From Niabella sp. (lineage in GTDB: Bacteria; Bacteroidota; Bacteroidia; Chitinophagales; Chitinophagaceae): a stretch of 64,000 bases of DNA. The translations under genes and the position numbers were made by a program. Positions 50,145 to 59,498 of this stretch are shown here, in pieces. The first letter of the stretch is position 1. Every line of letters starts with the position of its first letter. The notes under the pieces are model-generated. The model worked only from the letters and a program-made list of their open reading frames with translations. It was not told the DNA's origin and ran no database searches. The DNA is taken from assembly GCF_030150205.1 (NCBI RefSeq), contig NZ_JASLGT010000024.1, forward strand, positions 124,001 through 188,000. The letters are read 5' to 3'.

Positions 50145-53100
50145 TTAAAAACTAAAATTAGCTCCAATCATAAATGTGCGTGGAATGGGGAAGGTACTAA
50201 GGTCTTGTCCGTAGGTGCCGGTTGCGTCATCCTTTGTGGAGTTGGCTTCGGGGTTCATTCCGGTATATTTTGTAAACACAAAAGCCTGCTGCACACTGGC
50301 GTACACCCGCGCAGATTTTACATACTTCAGCAGGTCTTGCCGGAATGTATAGCCCAATGCAATGTTCTTAATGGTAAAAAAGTTTCCGTTTTCTACCCAG
50401 GTTGAATTCGCCAGGCGGTACAATTCGGTGGTTAAGTTGCGGGTGCTGGGCACTTTTCCGTTTCCCGGATTGTCCTCTGATCTCCACCGGTTCATCATAT
50501 CGGAGGTCACATTCATTACTCCATCCAGGTTCGTCCAGTCTGCACGGTTGGCATTCAGGATCTGGTTGCCACCCTGACCATAGCCCACAATATTCAGATC
50601 GAAATTTTTATACCGGAAGGTATTGGTAATGCCAAAATTGTATTTCGGGTTGGGATTGCCGATCAGGGTACGATCGTCTGCGTTGATCACGCCATTTCCA
50701 TCTACATCTTTCATCCGGGTTGTTCCTACATTTGATGAAGAATATTTGGGCGCACTGTTGAGCTCTGCCTGGTTCATATATACGCCGTCGAATACGTATC
50801 CGTAAAACTCCCCGATGTGGCCGCCTTTTACCGTGCGGTTATAGCCTGCGTAAGTTGAGTTATTGCCAATAAAGGGCGTATTGGGGGGCAATTCCAGCAG
50901 TTTATTATCATTCAATGAAATATTAAAATCCGTGGTCCATTCAAACTTGCCTACGAGGTTACGGGAACTAACCGTAAACTCATGTCCCCACATCCGGAAC
51001 TTAGCTACATTCAACTGTATGTTCGCATACCCCGACTGAGTAGGCAATGTAACCAGGTACAGCATTTTGCTGGTGGTTTTGTCGTAATAATCGTAAGAAA
51101 AAATGATCCGGTCTTTCAGAAAATTGATATCCGCTCCAATATCGGTTTGCGCCGAACTTTCCCAGGTAACCTTGGGATTGCCTAATGTGGAACTCAGGGC
51201 AAACCCGGGAGTAAGTGTCCCTCCGAATACGTAGTTTGCAGGATTGACATTCGTCACGAACTGGTAGTTCCCGATGTTGAAATTCCCGGTTTTACCATAA
51301 CTGGCCCGTAGCTTCAAAAAGCTCACCACATCCTTTCTTTTAAAGAAGCCTTCATCACTTACCACCCATCCGGCCGATACAGATGGAAAATCAGCATATT
51401 TAACACTTGGACCGAACCTGGAAGAACCATCTCTTCTGAAGGTTGCGGATAAAAGGTATTTGCCTTTATAATCATAACTCAACCGTCCGAAGCTGGAGGC
51501 CATGCTCCAGGCTTCTGCATTGGTAAATGTGTTTGCACCTCCGGTGCCGACACCCCCTATCACGGCTGCGCCGGAAACCCAGGGAATAATATCGTTTGCA
51601 AAATTGGACCCATATATATTCCGAAACTCTCGTTTCCATTTCTGGGCACTGTAGCCCGCCAGCAGATCCAGGTGATGATCGGCTACTTTCAGATTATAGT
51701 TCAACGTATTTTCGTTCAGCCAGGAAACATAATCATAAGATGCATGTGTTGATGATGAGCTGGAGGCCGCACGAGGTATGGGCGTTGCACTTAAACCAAT
51801 GCCATACATGGTACCCTGGTACCAGTCCTGCTGATAAGAAGCTATATCCGAATTAATGGTTGTTTTAAAATGCAGGTTCTTCAAAATGGCGATATCTGCA
51901 TAGGCATTTCCCAGCAATCTCAGGGTTTTGTAATTGGCGTCGGCCAGCAACAATTGCTGTACCGGATTGTTCAGGTTCAGCATTCCAAATGAAGAGGCCT
52001 TGCTGTTGAAAGAGCCATCTGCATTATAAATAGGCTGTAACGGAGAAGCAGCCGTGGCATTGGCAATGATCTGGCGGTTTCCATCAGTAAAATTTCGTGT
52101 ATTGTGTTCCACCTGGTAGGAAGGCGCCAGGTTCAAACCAATTTTAAAGGCGTCACCAGGACGGTATTCGTTATTGCTGCGGAAGGAGAACCGTTTAAGA
52201 TTGGTATTGAGCAATAAACCGTCCTGGTCAAAATAAGACATGGTAGAAGAAGAAGACAGTTTATCTGTACCAGAAGAAAGATTCAGGGAAAAGTTCTTCA
52301 TCGGAGCCGTTCTTAATAACGCATCGTACCAGTTGGTGCCTTCGCCGTATTGATCGGGGTTTGCGTACTCGTCCGGGATTCCTTTTGTGTATGCCTCATA
52401 CTTGATCTTATCTTCATAAAAACCTTTCATATAGGTTGCAAATTCCCGGGCATTCATCATATCCGGGCGCCCCTTCTGAGGTGCTTTCTGCCAGCCGTAG
52501 TAGGTATCAAAGCTGATGCTGGTACGTCCTGCCTTTGCCTGTTTGGTGGTAATTAAAATCACCCCATTCGCAGCCCTTGAGCCATAAAGTGCCGCCGCTG
52601 CCGCATCCTTCAGCACCGTAAAGGTTTCGATATCATCGGGGTTGACTACGTTCATATCCCCTGACCGCGTATTGGCTCCTGAAAGGATCTGCCCATCTAC
52701 CACGATCAACGGCTGGTATCCGTTACCCAGTGAAGCCGCGCCCCGAATGCGCATATCTATACCCTGACCGGGCCGGCCATTGGCCATATTGATTTGCACC
52801 CCCGCTACGCGACCCTGCAGGCGCTGACCAAATTCAGCCGCAGGAATATCTTTTGCCTTTGCGGCATTAAAGGTGGTTACCGCACTGGTAATATCTTTTG
52901 CCAGCTTGGTACCATAACTTACCACCACTACTTCGTTCATATTGTTACTGCTTTCCGTAAGCAGTACTTTTACCGGTTCGTCCGAGACCACCGGTACTTC
53001 CAATGTACCATACCCAACCCTTGATATGATCAGGGTGCCGGGTATCCGGAATTTTAAACTGAATTTCCCGTTTTTGTCGGTAGCTGTTGCCTCTATTTTT

Positions 53101-53279
53101 CCTTTTACATTAATAGAGGTTCCGGAAAGGTCATCCCCGGAGCGGCTAAGTGTTACCTCTCCCCGGATGGTGGGTTCGTTTCCCTGTGCGGTTGCCGCTT
53201 CCTGGAACAAAAGCAGCAACAGAAACAGTGCGCCCTGCCGGAGCAGCAGCGATCTTTTTAGCAGTTTGAGCATCATCAT
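50145..53279 (-). CDS. SusC/RagA-family TonB-linked outer-membrane transporter
   Basis: A 1044-residue receptor. A signal peptide (about 1-32) and a carboxypeptidase-D regulatory-like domain (EVTLSRSGDDLSGTSINVKG) precede the plug with VVSYGTKLAKDITSA, LQGRVAGVQI, MRIRGAASLG, VVDGQIL and TVLKDAAAAALYGSRA. The 22-strand barrel ends in GANFSF. It imports oligosaccharides with SusD. Three consecutive ATG codons mark the start. First gene of the operon running down to the GH28-like gene at 41.8 kb, divergent from an AraC regulator. Confidence 0.96.
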   Translation of the reverse strand: MMMLKLLKRSLLLRQGALFLLLLLFQEAATAQGNEPTIRGEVTLSRSGDDLSGTSINVKGKIEATATDKNGKFSLKFRIPGTLIISRVGYGTLEVPVVSDEPVKVLLTESSNNMNEVVVVSYGTKLAKDITSAVTTFNAAKAKDIPAAEFGQRLQGRVAGVQINMANGRPGQGIDMRIRGAASLGNGYQPLIVVDGQILSGANTRSGDMNVVNPDDIETFTVLKDAAAAALYGSRAANGVILITTKQAKAGRTSISFDTYYGWQKAPQKGRPDMMNAREFATYMKGFYEDKIKYEAYTKGIPDEYANPDQYGEGTNWYDALLRTAPMKNFSLNLSSGTDKLSSSSTMSYFDQDGLLLNTNLKRFSFRSNNEYRPGDAFKIGLNLAPSYQVEHNTRNFTDGNRQIIANATAASPLQPIYNADGSFNSKASSFGMLNLNNPVQQLLLADANYKTLRLLGNAYADIAILKNLHFKTTINSDIASYQQDWYQGTMYGIGLSATPIPRAASSSSSTHASYDYVSWLNENTLNYNLKVADHHLDLLAGYSAQKWKREFRNIYGSNFANDIIPWVSGAAVIGGVGTGGANTFTNAEAWSMASSFGRLSYDYKGKYLLSATFRRDGSSRFGPSVKYADFPSVSAGWVVSDEGFFKRKDVVSFLKLRASYGKTGNFNIGNYQFVTNVNPANYVFGGTLTPGFALSSTLGNPKVTWESSAQTDIGADINFLKDRIIFSYDYYDKTTSKMLYLVTLPTQSGYANIQLNVAKFRMWGHEFTVSSRNLVGKFEWTTDFNISLNDNKLLELPPNTPFIGNNSTYAGYNRTVKGGHIGEFYGYVFDGVYMNQAELNSAPKYSSSNVGTTRMKDVDGNGVINADDRTLIGNPNPKYNFGITNTFRYKNFDLNIVGYGQGGNQILNANRADWTNLDGVMNVTSDMMNRWRSEDNPGNGKVPSTRNLTTELYRLANSTWVENGNFFTIKNIALGYTFRQDLLKYVKSARVYASVQQAFVFTKYTGMNPEANSTKDDATGTYGQDLSTFPIPRTFMIGANFSF

Positions 53280-53347
53280 AATTGGCTTGTTTAAAATATT
53301 TAACGGGCTGCCGGTACGTTTTTTCTAATGGCAATCACCGGGCATTA

Positions 53348-53363
53348 AATTTACATTTTCTGA
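53348..53363. promoter_or_regulatory. 16-base repeat AATTTACATTTTCTGA, copy 1 (susC side)
   Basis: Exact 16-base match to 53599-53614. This copy is about 70 bases upstream of the susC start. Candidate AraC-family binding site. The rest of the 341-bp gap holds only AT-rich sequence. Confidence 0.5.
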
Positions 53364-53598
53364 CCTGTTCAAAAAATATATTTCTAATATTGGCATCGTG
53401 AACGCCTTTTCTACCGGATCCGGGATCGTACAATGACCGCAATCCCAGCTATCATTTACCCTAAAACTGTTAATCGTTATCTTTTGTTAATAAAGCAATC
53501 ATCATCGTCTGAGCATCTCCAACATTACCGCTCATCAACGACCTCTGTTCCAAATGTACATCCGCTTAAACTCAAAACAGATACACTATCCCGTTTTT

Positions 53599-53614
53599 AA
53601 TTTACATTTTCTGA
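53599..53614. promoter_or_regulatory. 16-base repeat AATTTACATTTTCTGA, copy 2 (araC side)
   Basis: Second exact copy of the same 16 bases, directly upstream of the regulator start. It would allow autoregulation in addition to control of susC. Confidence 0.5.
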
Positions 53615-53620
53615 TATTTT

Positions 53621-54520
53621 GTGTATATTCAGGACGTGAAGAATTTTCATAAATATCTCGCAAAAACAGCAATTGAGGATAACTGGGGGCTATATGTTAC
53701 CACAGTAGGTTATACCAAAATCGCGCAACATCAGCCTTATCCGCTGAGCCGGGAGCACCCCAGCACCCATCGTTTTACATGGAACAAAGGAAGGATCCTG
53801 AATGACTATTATATTGTATTTATATCACAGGGAAGCGGCGTTTTTGAAACGGCGCACCAGGCCTCCAGTACCATACAGGAGGGCAGCTGCTTCCTGCTGT
53901 TTCCCGGTACCTGGCACCGTTATAAACCCATTTCAAAAACCGGGTGGGAAGAATACTGGATCGGCTTCAACGGCTATTATCCGCAGCGGCTGATGAAATC
54001 GGGTTTCTTCAGTAAAAAAAATCCCGTGATCCATGTAGGCTTACATGAAGAACTGCTGGCCACTTTTCACAACCTGATCGATACGATCAAAAACGCAAAT
54101 CCGGGCTATCACCAGCTTATTGCCGGTTTTGTGCTACAACTGCTATCGCTGGTTTATAATGCTTCGGTTTATAAAAAAGAAAACACCGGCGATGCCTTTC
54201 AATACATTTCCAAAGCAAAATTCCTGCTGCAGGAGGCCCTGGAAAGCGATGTGAGCATGACGCATGTAGCCCGGCAACTCGCTGTTAGCTATTCCAAATT
54301 CAGGAAGGATTTTAAAGCAGTAACCGGCTTATCGCCCAACCAGTATCACCTGGAATTGCGGCTGGGAAAAGCCGCCGAACTGCTGCGGGCCACCAGCCTA
54401 CCCGTCCGGGAGATCGCCGATCAAACAGGCTTTGATACGCTTTTTTATTTCTCCCGGATCTTTAAAAAGAAATTCGGCCAGTCGCCCAGGCATTACCGGG
54501 AGCAGCATCCGAGGGTGTAA
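53621..54520 (+). CDS. AraC-family transcriptional regulator of the pectin locus
   Basis: A 299-residue regulator. The N-terminal cupin-like ligand domain has ILNDYYIVFISQGSGVFE and FLLFPGTWHRYKP. The C-terminal double helix-turn-helix has VSMTHVARQLAVSYSKFRK and LPVREIADQTGFDTLFYFSR, ending in KKFGQSPRHYR. It should sense a sugar released from the locus's polysaccharide and activate the divergent SusC operon. The start is GTG 53621 or, 15 bases later, GTG 53636. Confidence 0.9.
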   Translation: MYIQDVKNFHKYLAKTAIEDNWGLYVTTVGYTKIAQHQPYPLSREHPSTHRFTWNKGRILNDYYIVFISQGSGVFETAHQASSTIQEGSCFLLFPGTWHRYKPISKTGWEEYWIGFNGYYPQRLMKSGFFSKKNPVIHVGLHEELLATFHNLIDTIKNANPGYHQLIAGFVLQLLSLVYNASVYKKENTGDAFQYISKAKFLLQEALESDVSMTHVARQLAVSYSKFRKDFKAVTGLSPNQYHLELRLGKAAELLRATSLPVREIADQTGFDTLFYFSRIFKKKFGQSPRHYREQHPRV

Positions 54521-54524
54521 GAGG

Positions 54525-54560
54525 GAGGTTCCAGGTTCCACATTTAAAGTTTCAGGTTGG
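54525..54560 (-). repeat. Dispersed intergenic repeat, copy 2
   Basis: On the minus strand this reads CCAACCTGAAACTTTAAA, four differing bases, GAACCTGGAACC, matching 7486-7520 on the plus strand. Both lie outside genes, 47 kb apart. Confidence 0.6.
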
Positions 54561-54617
54561 GCGGCGTTGGAACCTGATGTAACATTCAATTCCCCGTTCT
54601 CATTTTCTCATGTTATA

Positions 54618-54670
54618 CCAAATCATCGATCACGGACAGAACCAGCTGAAAACTGATAATTGATCGCTGA
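54618..54670 (+). repeat. 53-base direct repeat, copy A
   Basis: Contains ATCATCGATCACGGAC and CCAGCTGAAAACTGATAA followed by TGATCGCTGA. Differs from copy B in three positions. The 590-bp stretch 54521-55110 contains no gene; these repeats are its main content. Confidence 0.8.
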
Positions 54671-54761
54671 TCACCTGGTTCCAGATTTAAGATCGGGTTT
54701 AGTTTGGTCCTGATATGAATCATCAATTCCAGCTACTTATTTTACCTCCTTTTACTAAAGG

Positions 54762-54814
54762 CCAAATCATCGATCACGAACGGAACCAGCTGAAAACTGA
54801 TAACTGATCGCTGA
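54762..54814 (+). repeat. 53-base direct repeat, copy B
   Basis: Same 53-base unit, 144 bases downstream of copy A, with only scattered substitutions. Confidence 0.8.
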
Positions 54815-54989
54815 AAGCTGATTCAAGGTTTAACATTTCAGATTCGCTTCTTACGCTCACTATTGGCCTTTTTTAGGGGACAAGGAGACAAGCGGAACCA
54901 GGGATTTTTCAGATATACAAAACCATTCGCGGTTCAATATTCCTCATTGGATTCGTTTGATGCTTGGTATATGCGCTTCATTCCGGATG

Positions 54990-55042
54990 TCAGATCATCG
55001 ATCACGGACGGAACCAGCTGAAAACTGATAACTGATCGCTGA
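54990..55042 (+). repeat. 53-base direct repeat, copy C
   Basis: Third unit, 228 bases after copy B. The three are irregularly spaced with unrelated sequence between, unlike a tandem or CRISPR array. Confidence 0.8.
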
Positions 55043-55110
55043 AAACTGACAACCAGCAGCCATCACCGCTGGATTTTATATTGGATATTTAATATTTAAA
55101 ATTCCTAAGC

Positions 55111-55389
55111 CTACTGCTTCCAGTAACGTCCAAAAACACCAATATAGGTCTCCTTGCTGGCAGGCGCCATCACATGGTTATCTTCCTTAACCGGGTTGGC
55201 GGCATCTACATAAGTTGCGGTTACCAGCGCGTAAAGGAACTTATCCTGGTAATCCACCACCGGAGGTCTTTGTGTACGGTTCACCACCGGCTGCATCCAT
55301 TTAATAAAGCCATCCTTAGACGGCTTGGTAAAATAAGCCACTAAAATCACCCCAATGATGAACAATAAAATGCCTCTTCTGAATTTCAT
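55111..55389 (-). CDS. Small membrane-anchored hypothetical protein
   Basis: A 92-residue protein with an N-terminal hydrophobic segment (RRGILLFIIGVILVAYF, residues 4-20) and a periplasmic-looking rest ending YIGVFGRYWKQ. I do not recognise a family. It follows the SNF2 helicase gene on the same strand after an 84-bp gap with a strong hairpin, so it may be separately transcribed. Confidence 0.6.
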   Translation of the reverse strand: MKFRRGILLFIIGVILVAYFTKPSKDGFIKWMQPVVNRTQRPPVVDYQDKFLYALVTATYVDAANPVKEDNHVMAPASKETYIGVFGRYWKQ

Positions 55390-55421
55390 ATTTTAATTAT
55401 TTGGAAGAACAGCGAGTAGGG

Positions 55422-55468
55422 AACAGGGAGTAGCAAGCAGCAACAGTTCCTACTTGCTACTCCCTGTT
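55422..55468. terminator. 16-bp perfect hairpin after the SNF2 gene
   Basis: AACAGGGAGTAGCAAG (55422-55437) and its exact reverse complement (55453-55468) enclose a 15-base loop, 6 bases beyond the SNF2 stop. It fits a transcription end on the minus strand although no T-tract follows. Confidence 0.55.
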
Positions 55469-55473
55469 TACTA

Positions 55474-58400
55474 TTAACTAAACAGGTATTCCACATCTTC
55501 TTTTGTCAGTGATTTTACAAATCCAGCTTCGTCCGAAATAAGGTCCTTTGCCAGGGCTTTCTTCTTTTCCTGCAGTTTAAGGATCTTATCTTCGATCGTA
55601 TCCCTACAGATCATGCGGTAGGCAAAAATGCTCTTGGTTTGCCCGATACGGTGTGTACGGTCAATGGCCTGCTGCTCTACAGCGGGGTTCCACCAGGGAT
55701 CTACGATGTATACATAATCGGCGGCGGTAAGGTTCAAACCCACACCCCCGGCTTTTAAAGAGATGAGGAACACCCGTACTTCCTCATTTTTCTGGAAACT
55801 CTGGATGGCTTTTTCCCGGTCCGGAGCTGATGTACTTCCATCAAAATATTCGTATTTAATCCCCAGCATCTCCAGCTTCTGCCGGATCAGCCCCAGCATA
55901 CCCAGGAACTGCGAAAAGATCAGCGCCTTATGATCGCTCATATTTTCAGTGATCTCCCGCACCAGTTCTTCAATTTTTATCGAATGATTTTCAAATGCCT
56001 CTTCTTCATTCAGGATCGCCGGCGAATCGCAGATCTGCCGCAGCTTCATCAATCCCTGCAGGATCGTCATCTGCGAGCGCCCGATACCCTGCGATTCAAT
56101 ATTGCCCAGGATCTTATCCCGGTAGTCGTTCCGGTAGGCATCATAAATAGAGCGCTGCTCGCTTTCCATTTCGCACCAGAGGATCATTTCCTGTTTTTCC
56201 GGAAGATCTTTGGCTACCTGCTCCTTGGTACGGCGCAGGATAAACGGATACAATAATTTCCGCAAATGCTCTTTCCGGTCGGCCTCGCCCAGTTTATCGA
56301 TGGGGATCGCAAACTCCTGCCGGAAGAACTCAATACTTCCCAGCATACCCGGGTTGAGAAAGTTCATTTGTGCATAAATATCAAAAGTATTGTTCTGCAG
56401 CGGTGTACCACTCATACAAAGCCGGTGCTTGGCGTTGATGAGGTAGGCGGCCTTGGTTACCTTGCTGGAAGGATTCTTGATCGCCTGGCTTTCATCCAGT
56501 ACCGCATAATCAAAAGGCACCCCCACAAATAATTTAATATCGCTGCGCAGCGTACCATAAGTGGTAATGGTTACATCCTGCTTTAAAATATCTTCCGTAT
56601 TGCGGGTACGGGAAGGGCCATGATGAATACGGTAGGTTAGGGACGGCGTAAATTTCTTGATCTCATTTTCCCAGTTATAGATCAGCGTGGTAGGACAAAT
56701 AACCAGGATCCGCGCATCGGGGTTATGGGTTTTATGGTGCTCCAGGTAGGAAAGTGCCTGAACGGTTTTACCCAAACCCATGTCATCCGCAAGGATACCA
56801 CCCCAGTTTACATTTTTTAAATAGTTGATCCACTGGAACCCGGCCTCCTGGTAAGGTCTCAGGATCGGCAGCAGGTGTGCCGGCGGCTCAATTTCATGGA
56901 TCTTTTCAAAATCTCTTAACCGGTTATATTTTTCCTCCAGCTCAAATACCAGCTCCTCTTCATTTTTCAGCTCAAACAATTCATCTACCACACTCTTGTG
57001 GTATTTAGAAAGCTTCAAATTATTATTGGCACCCTCACCAACCCGGAACAGGAGCGCATATTTTTTCAGCCACTCTTCGGGCAACACCCCCAGGGTACCG
57101 TCGCCCAGCTGCACATACATTTGTTTGTTGGCCAGCGCGCGTTTTACATCCGCAATGGAAACCTGCTGATCGCCAAAAACAATATCTACTTTGGCATCAA
57201 ACCAGTCGGTATTGCTGGAGATAAAGATCTTTGTTTGCGGTTTGGCGGTATTGAACCGGAAGTTCCGCAATGCATCGTAACCAAACACGGGTACCTGCAT
57301 TTCCTTCATGGCATCTACAAACAGGAAGAACCAGTTATCCTTCAGGATCTCCGCACCTTTCAACGACAGGGTGCCGTTTTCCTCGTTCATGACCAGGTTC
57401 GAGTGCAGGTTCTTCAGCCGGTCTACAAATGCATTTTCTTTTTCTTTATTCCGGTGTATCGAAAGGATCTTGTCCCCTTCAGGGATCAGGAATATTTCTT
57501 TTCCCAGCAGGTCCGTTTCATAGCCCTTATAGGAAAACTGCGGTTTAAAAATAAGATGGTCACCTTTTTCGATCAACAGCAATTTTGCTTCCGGCACAAT
57601 GTTCTTCATCACATGCAGCATCGAAGCATCAAAGTCTACCTTATATTCCCGGGCCAGGGGTAATATGAATTCGTGCAGGGTTTCGGCCCACTGTTCCTGC
57701 GAAATGATCATTTTACCGGCGGGCAGGAATTTTTCAATAAGGCTGATGCTTTCGGCATTGCTAAACAGGAACAGCTGATGATTATACAGGAACAACAGCG
57801 GGCAGGGGCTTTCATTTTGCTCTACCCCGTGCACCATGCCCCGCAACCGCACCAGGCAGTCGCAACTAAAACGCTCATCATCTTCCTTGTCTACAAAAAA
57901 TTCGGTAATGGCCGGTTCTATAAAAATATCGATCTGTTCCAGATGATCGGTAACAAAGCTTTTACCCTGGGGCAATATAAAGGCCAGGCCGTCCTCGCCG
58001 GCATCCACCAACAGCTTCCGCAGCCGGGGCAGCATGTATTCATTGATCAGCTGCCGGGTTTCGGTGCTCTCCTCAATGACCGGTTCGTCCTGTTCCCAAA
58101 GATTATTAAACGGTGTATTCCGGCTTACATATTTATTAATTTCCGTATCCTGTAATTTGCGCACCGTATTCAGCAGGCTGATGTCCTCCTCACTAAAATC
58201 GGCCGTATCTATAAAATGACTGATATCAAGGGCCGCGGTTTTCCCGGCAAAACCAGATCCGCTTTCATTCAGCTCCCCGGATACAATATGTACCTGGAAA
58301 TACGGATAAACCGTTTTATTAAAATCGAAAACGACTCCCAGCTTTCTTGCGGGTTGTTCTTCTACTGCTACAGCATCTTCTTTTTCAACGGTCTGCGCCT

Positions 58401-59292
58401 GTTGCTTAATGGCGGACGCTGCTGGCTTTTCTGCTGTACTAAGGGTGTTGATGCGTTTGATCTTCGGATCCAGCACCCGCAAAAACGGCTTGCCGTCTTT
58501 AAATACAAATTCAAATTTTCCTTTCAGATCATCGTTCAGCGAATAGCCATAGGCTTCCAGTAATTTATTCTTTTCTACGTCGCGGTTGCGGATCGTATCA
58601 AAATAAAAGGCCCCGTGCTGTTTGATCAGTTGCAGGAAAACGATCACCTTGGGCAAACAAAGCGGGTGATCCGTATCCTCATAATCGCAGCTGGTATCAA
58701 AGTTCCGCTCCTCATTCTTTTTGATGGCTACCTTATATTCCTTTCCGTCCAGGGAAACTACGGCCCTTACGGTTTCATCCTGCGCGTAAACGATCTTTGC
58801 CTTTTTCTTCTGCAAAAACTTTTCCGCATCATTAAAGGTTTCCGGGGCGCAAAGGTGCCGGATGGACCGTATATCCAGGTTGCGGATCTTTACCACGGTA
58901 TGACGCTGATCATAATATACTTCCTCATCTTCCAGCTGTCCCTTATCCATCAGCTCCTGTAACTGGAACAATGCCGCCACTTCATGTTTACAAACATCAC
59001 CCAGGTTATACGGACAGTTACACTTCAATGCCAGGTTTTTCGGGTCATTGAATTTTTGAATGTGTACCTTATAAAAGGTGCTGTAAGAGTCGTCTTTTAC
59101 CCTGAAATAGATGCTTCCGGTTAGTTTATCGTATTCGATCAGTTCTACAAATCCGAGTGCAAATGTTTTTTTACCCCTGCGGATCACCTCATCGGTACCG
59201 AAGGTATAAACGTGTTTTAATAAATGTGGTAATGCCAAACCGCTGCTGTTATTATGCTTAATTAATAATTTCTCATCATCATCCTTCTTCAA
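55474..59292 (-). CDS. SWIM-domain SNF2-family DNA helicase
   Basis: A 1272-residue SWI2/SNF2-type ATPase. A SWIM zinc finger near the N-terminus has C91, C93, C101 and H103. A long middle region precedes the helicase core from about residue 805: motif I DDMGLGKT (about 831-838), motif II LDESQ (DEAH-box position), and motif VI QAIDRTHRIGQT (about 1207-1218). Such enzymes remodel protein-DNA complexes or act in repair. The only start in frame near the N-terminus is TTG 59292. Confidence 0.9.
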   Translation of the reverse strand: MKKDDDEKLLIKHNNSSGLALPHLLKHVYTFGTDEVIRRGKKTFALGFVELIEYDKLTGSIYFRVKDDSYSTFYKVHIQKFNDPKNLALKCNCPYNLGDVCKHEVAALFQLQELMDKGQLEDEEVYYDQRHTVVKIRNLDIRSIRHLCAPETFNDAEKFLQKKKAKIVYAQDETVRAVVSLDGKEYKVAIKKNEERNFDTSCDYEDTDHPLCLPKVIVFLQLIKQHGAFYFDTIRNRDVEKNKLLEAYGYSLNDDLKGKFEFVFKDGKPFLRVLDPKIKRINTLSTAEKPAASAIKQQAQTVEKEDAVAVEEQPARKLGVVFDFNKTVYPYFQVHIVSGELNESGSGFAGKTAALDISHFIDTADFSEEDISLLNTVRKLQDTEINKYVSRNTPFNNLWEQDEPVIEESTETRQLINEYMLPRLRKLLVDAGEDGLAFILPQGKSFVTDHLEQIDIFIEPAITEFFVDKEDDERFSCDCLVRLRGMVHGVEQNESPCPLLFLYNHQLFLFSNAESISLIEKFLPAGKMIISQEQWAETLHEFILPLAREYKVDFDASMLHVMKNIVPEAKLLLIEKGDHLIFKPQFSYKGYETDLLGKEIFLIPEGDKILSIHRNKEKENAFVDRLKNLHSNLVMNEENGTLSLKGAEILKDNWFFLFVDAMKEMQVPVFGYDALRNFRFNTAKPQTKIFISSNTDWFDAKVDIVFGDQQVSIADVKRALANKQMYVQLGDGTLGVLPEEWLKKYALLFRVGEGANNNLKLSKYHKSVVDELFELKNEEELVFELEEKYNRLRDFEKIHEIEPPAHLLPILRPYQEAGFQWINYLKNVNWGGILADDMGLGKTVQALSYLEHHKTHNPDARILVICPTTLIYNWENEIKKFTPSLTYRIHHGPSRTRNTEDILKQDVTITTYGTLRSDIKLFVGVPFDYAVLDESQAIKNPSSKVTKAAYLINAKHRLCMSGTPLQNNTFDIYAQMNFLNPGMLGSIEFFRQEFAIPIDKLGEADRKEHLRKLLYPFILRRTKEQVAKDLPEKQEMILWCEMESEQRSIYDAYRNDYRDKILGNIESQGIGRSQMTILQGLMKLRQICDSPAILNEEEAFENHSIKIEELVREITENMSDHKALIFSQFLGMLGLIRQKLEMLGIKYEYFDGSTSAPDREKAIQSFQKNEEVRVFLISLKAGGVGLNLTAADYVYIVDPWWNPAVEQQAIDRTHRIGQTKSIFAYRMICRDTIEDKILKLQEKKKALAKDLISDEAGFVKSLTKEDVEYLFS

Positions 59293-59498
59293 ACCTGTCT
59301 GTACCGGGCTTCCGGTATCCGTTCCAGGCCATCCATTGCCGGTATTTTACGGCTGCAGGACCCCTGTATTGCCGGTTGGGCTACAAAAAGGACAATCGGC
59401 AAAAATAAAAGAATCTTATCCGCTTTTCCTAGTATTTGCCCAAGATTTTGAGAAAATTTATATTCTGTTGTTTATTGAAAATGTGCTAACTTTATAGG
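59293..59498. other. 206-bp gap, nothing recognised
   Basis: AT-rich in its last 100 bases; TAACTTTA near 59487 is a near-match -7 box on the plus strand without a gene behind it. No coding frame supported. Confidence 0.3.

Noticed and set aside
54618..55042. CRISPR or simple tandem repeat
   Set aside because: Only three units of 53 bases with spacers of about 90 and 175 bases of unequal size.
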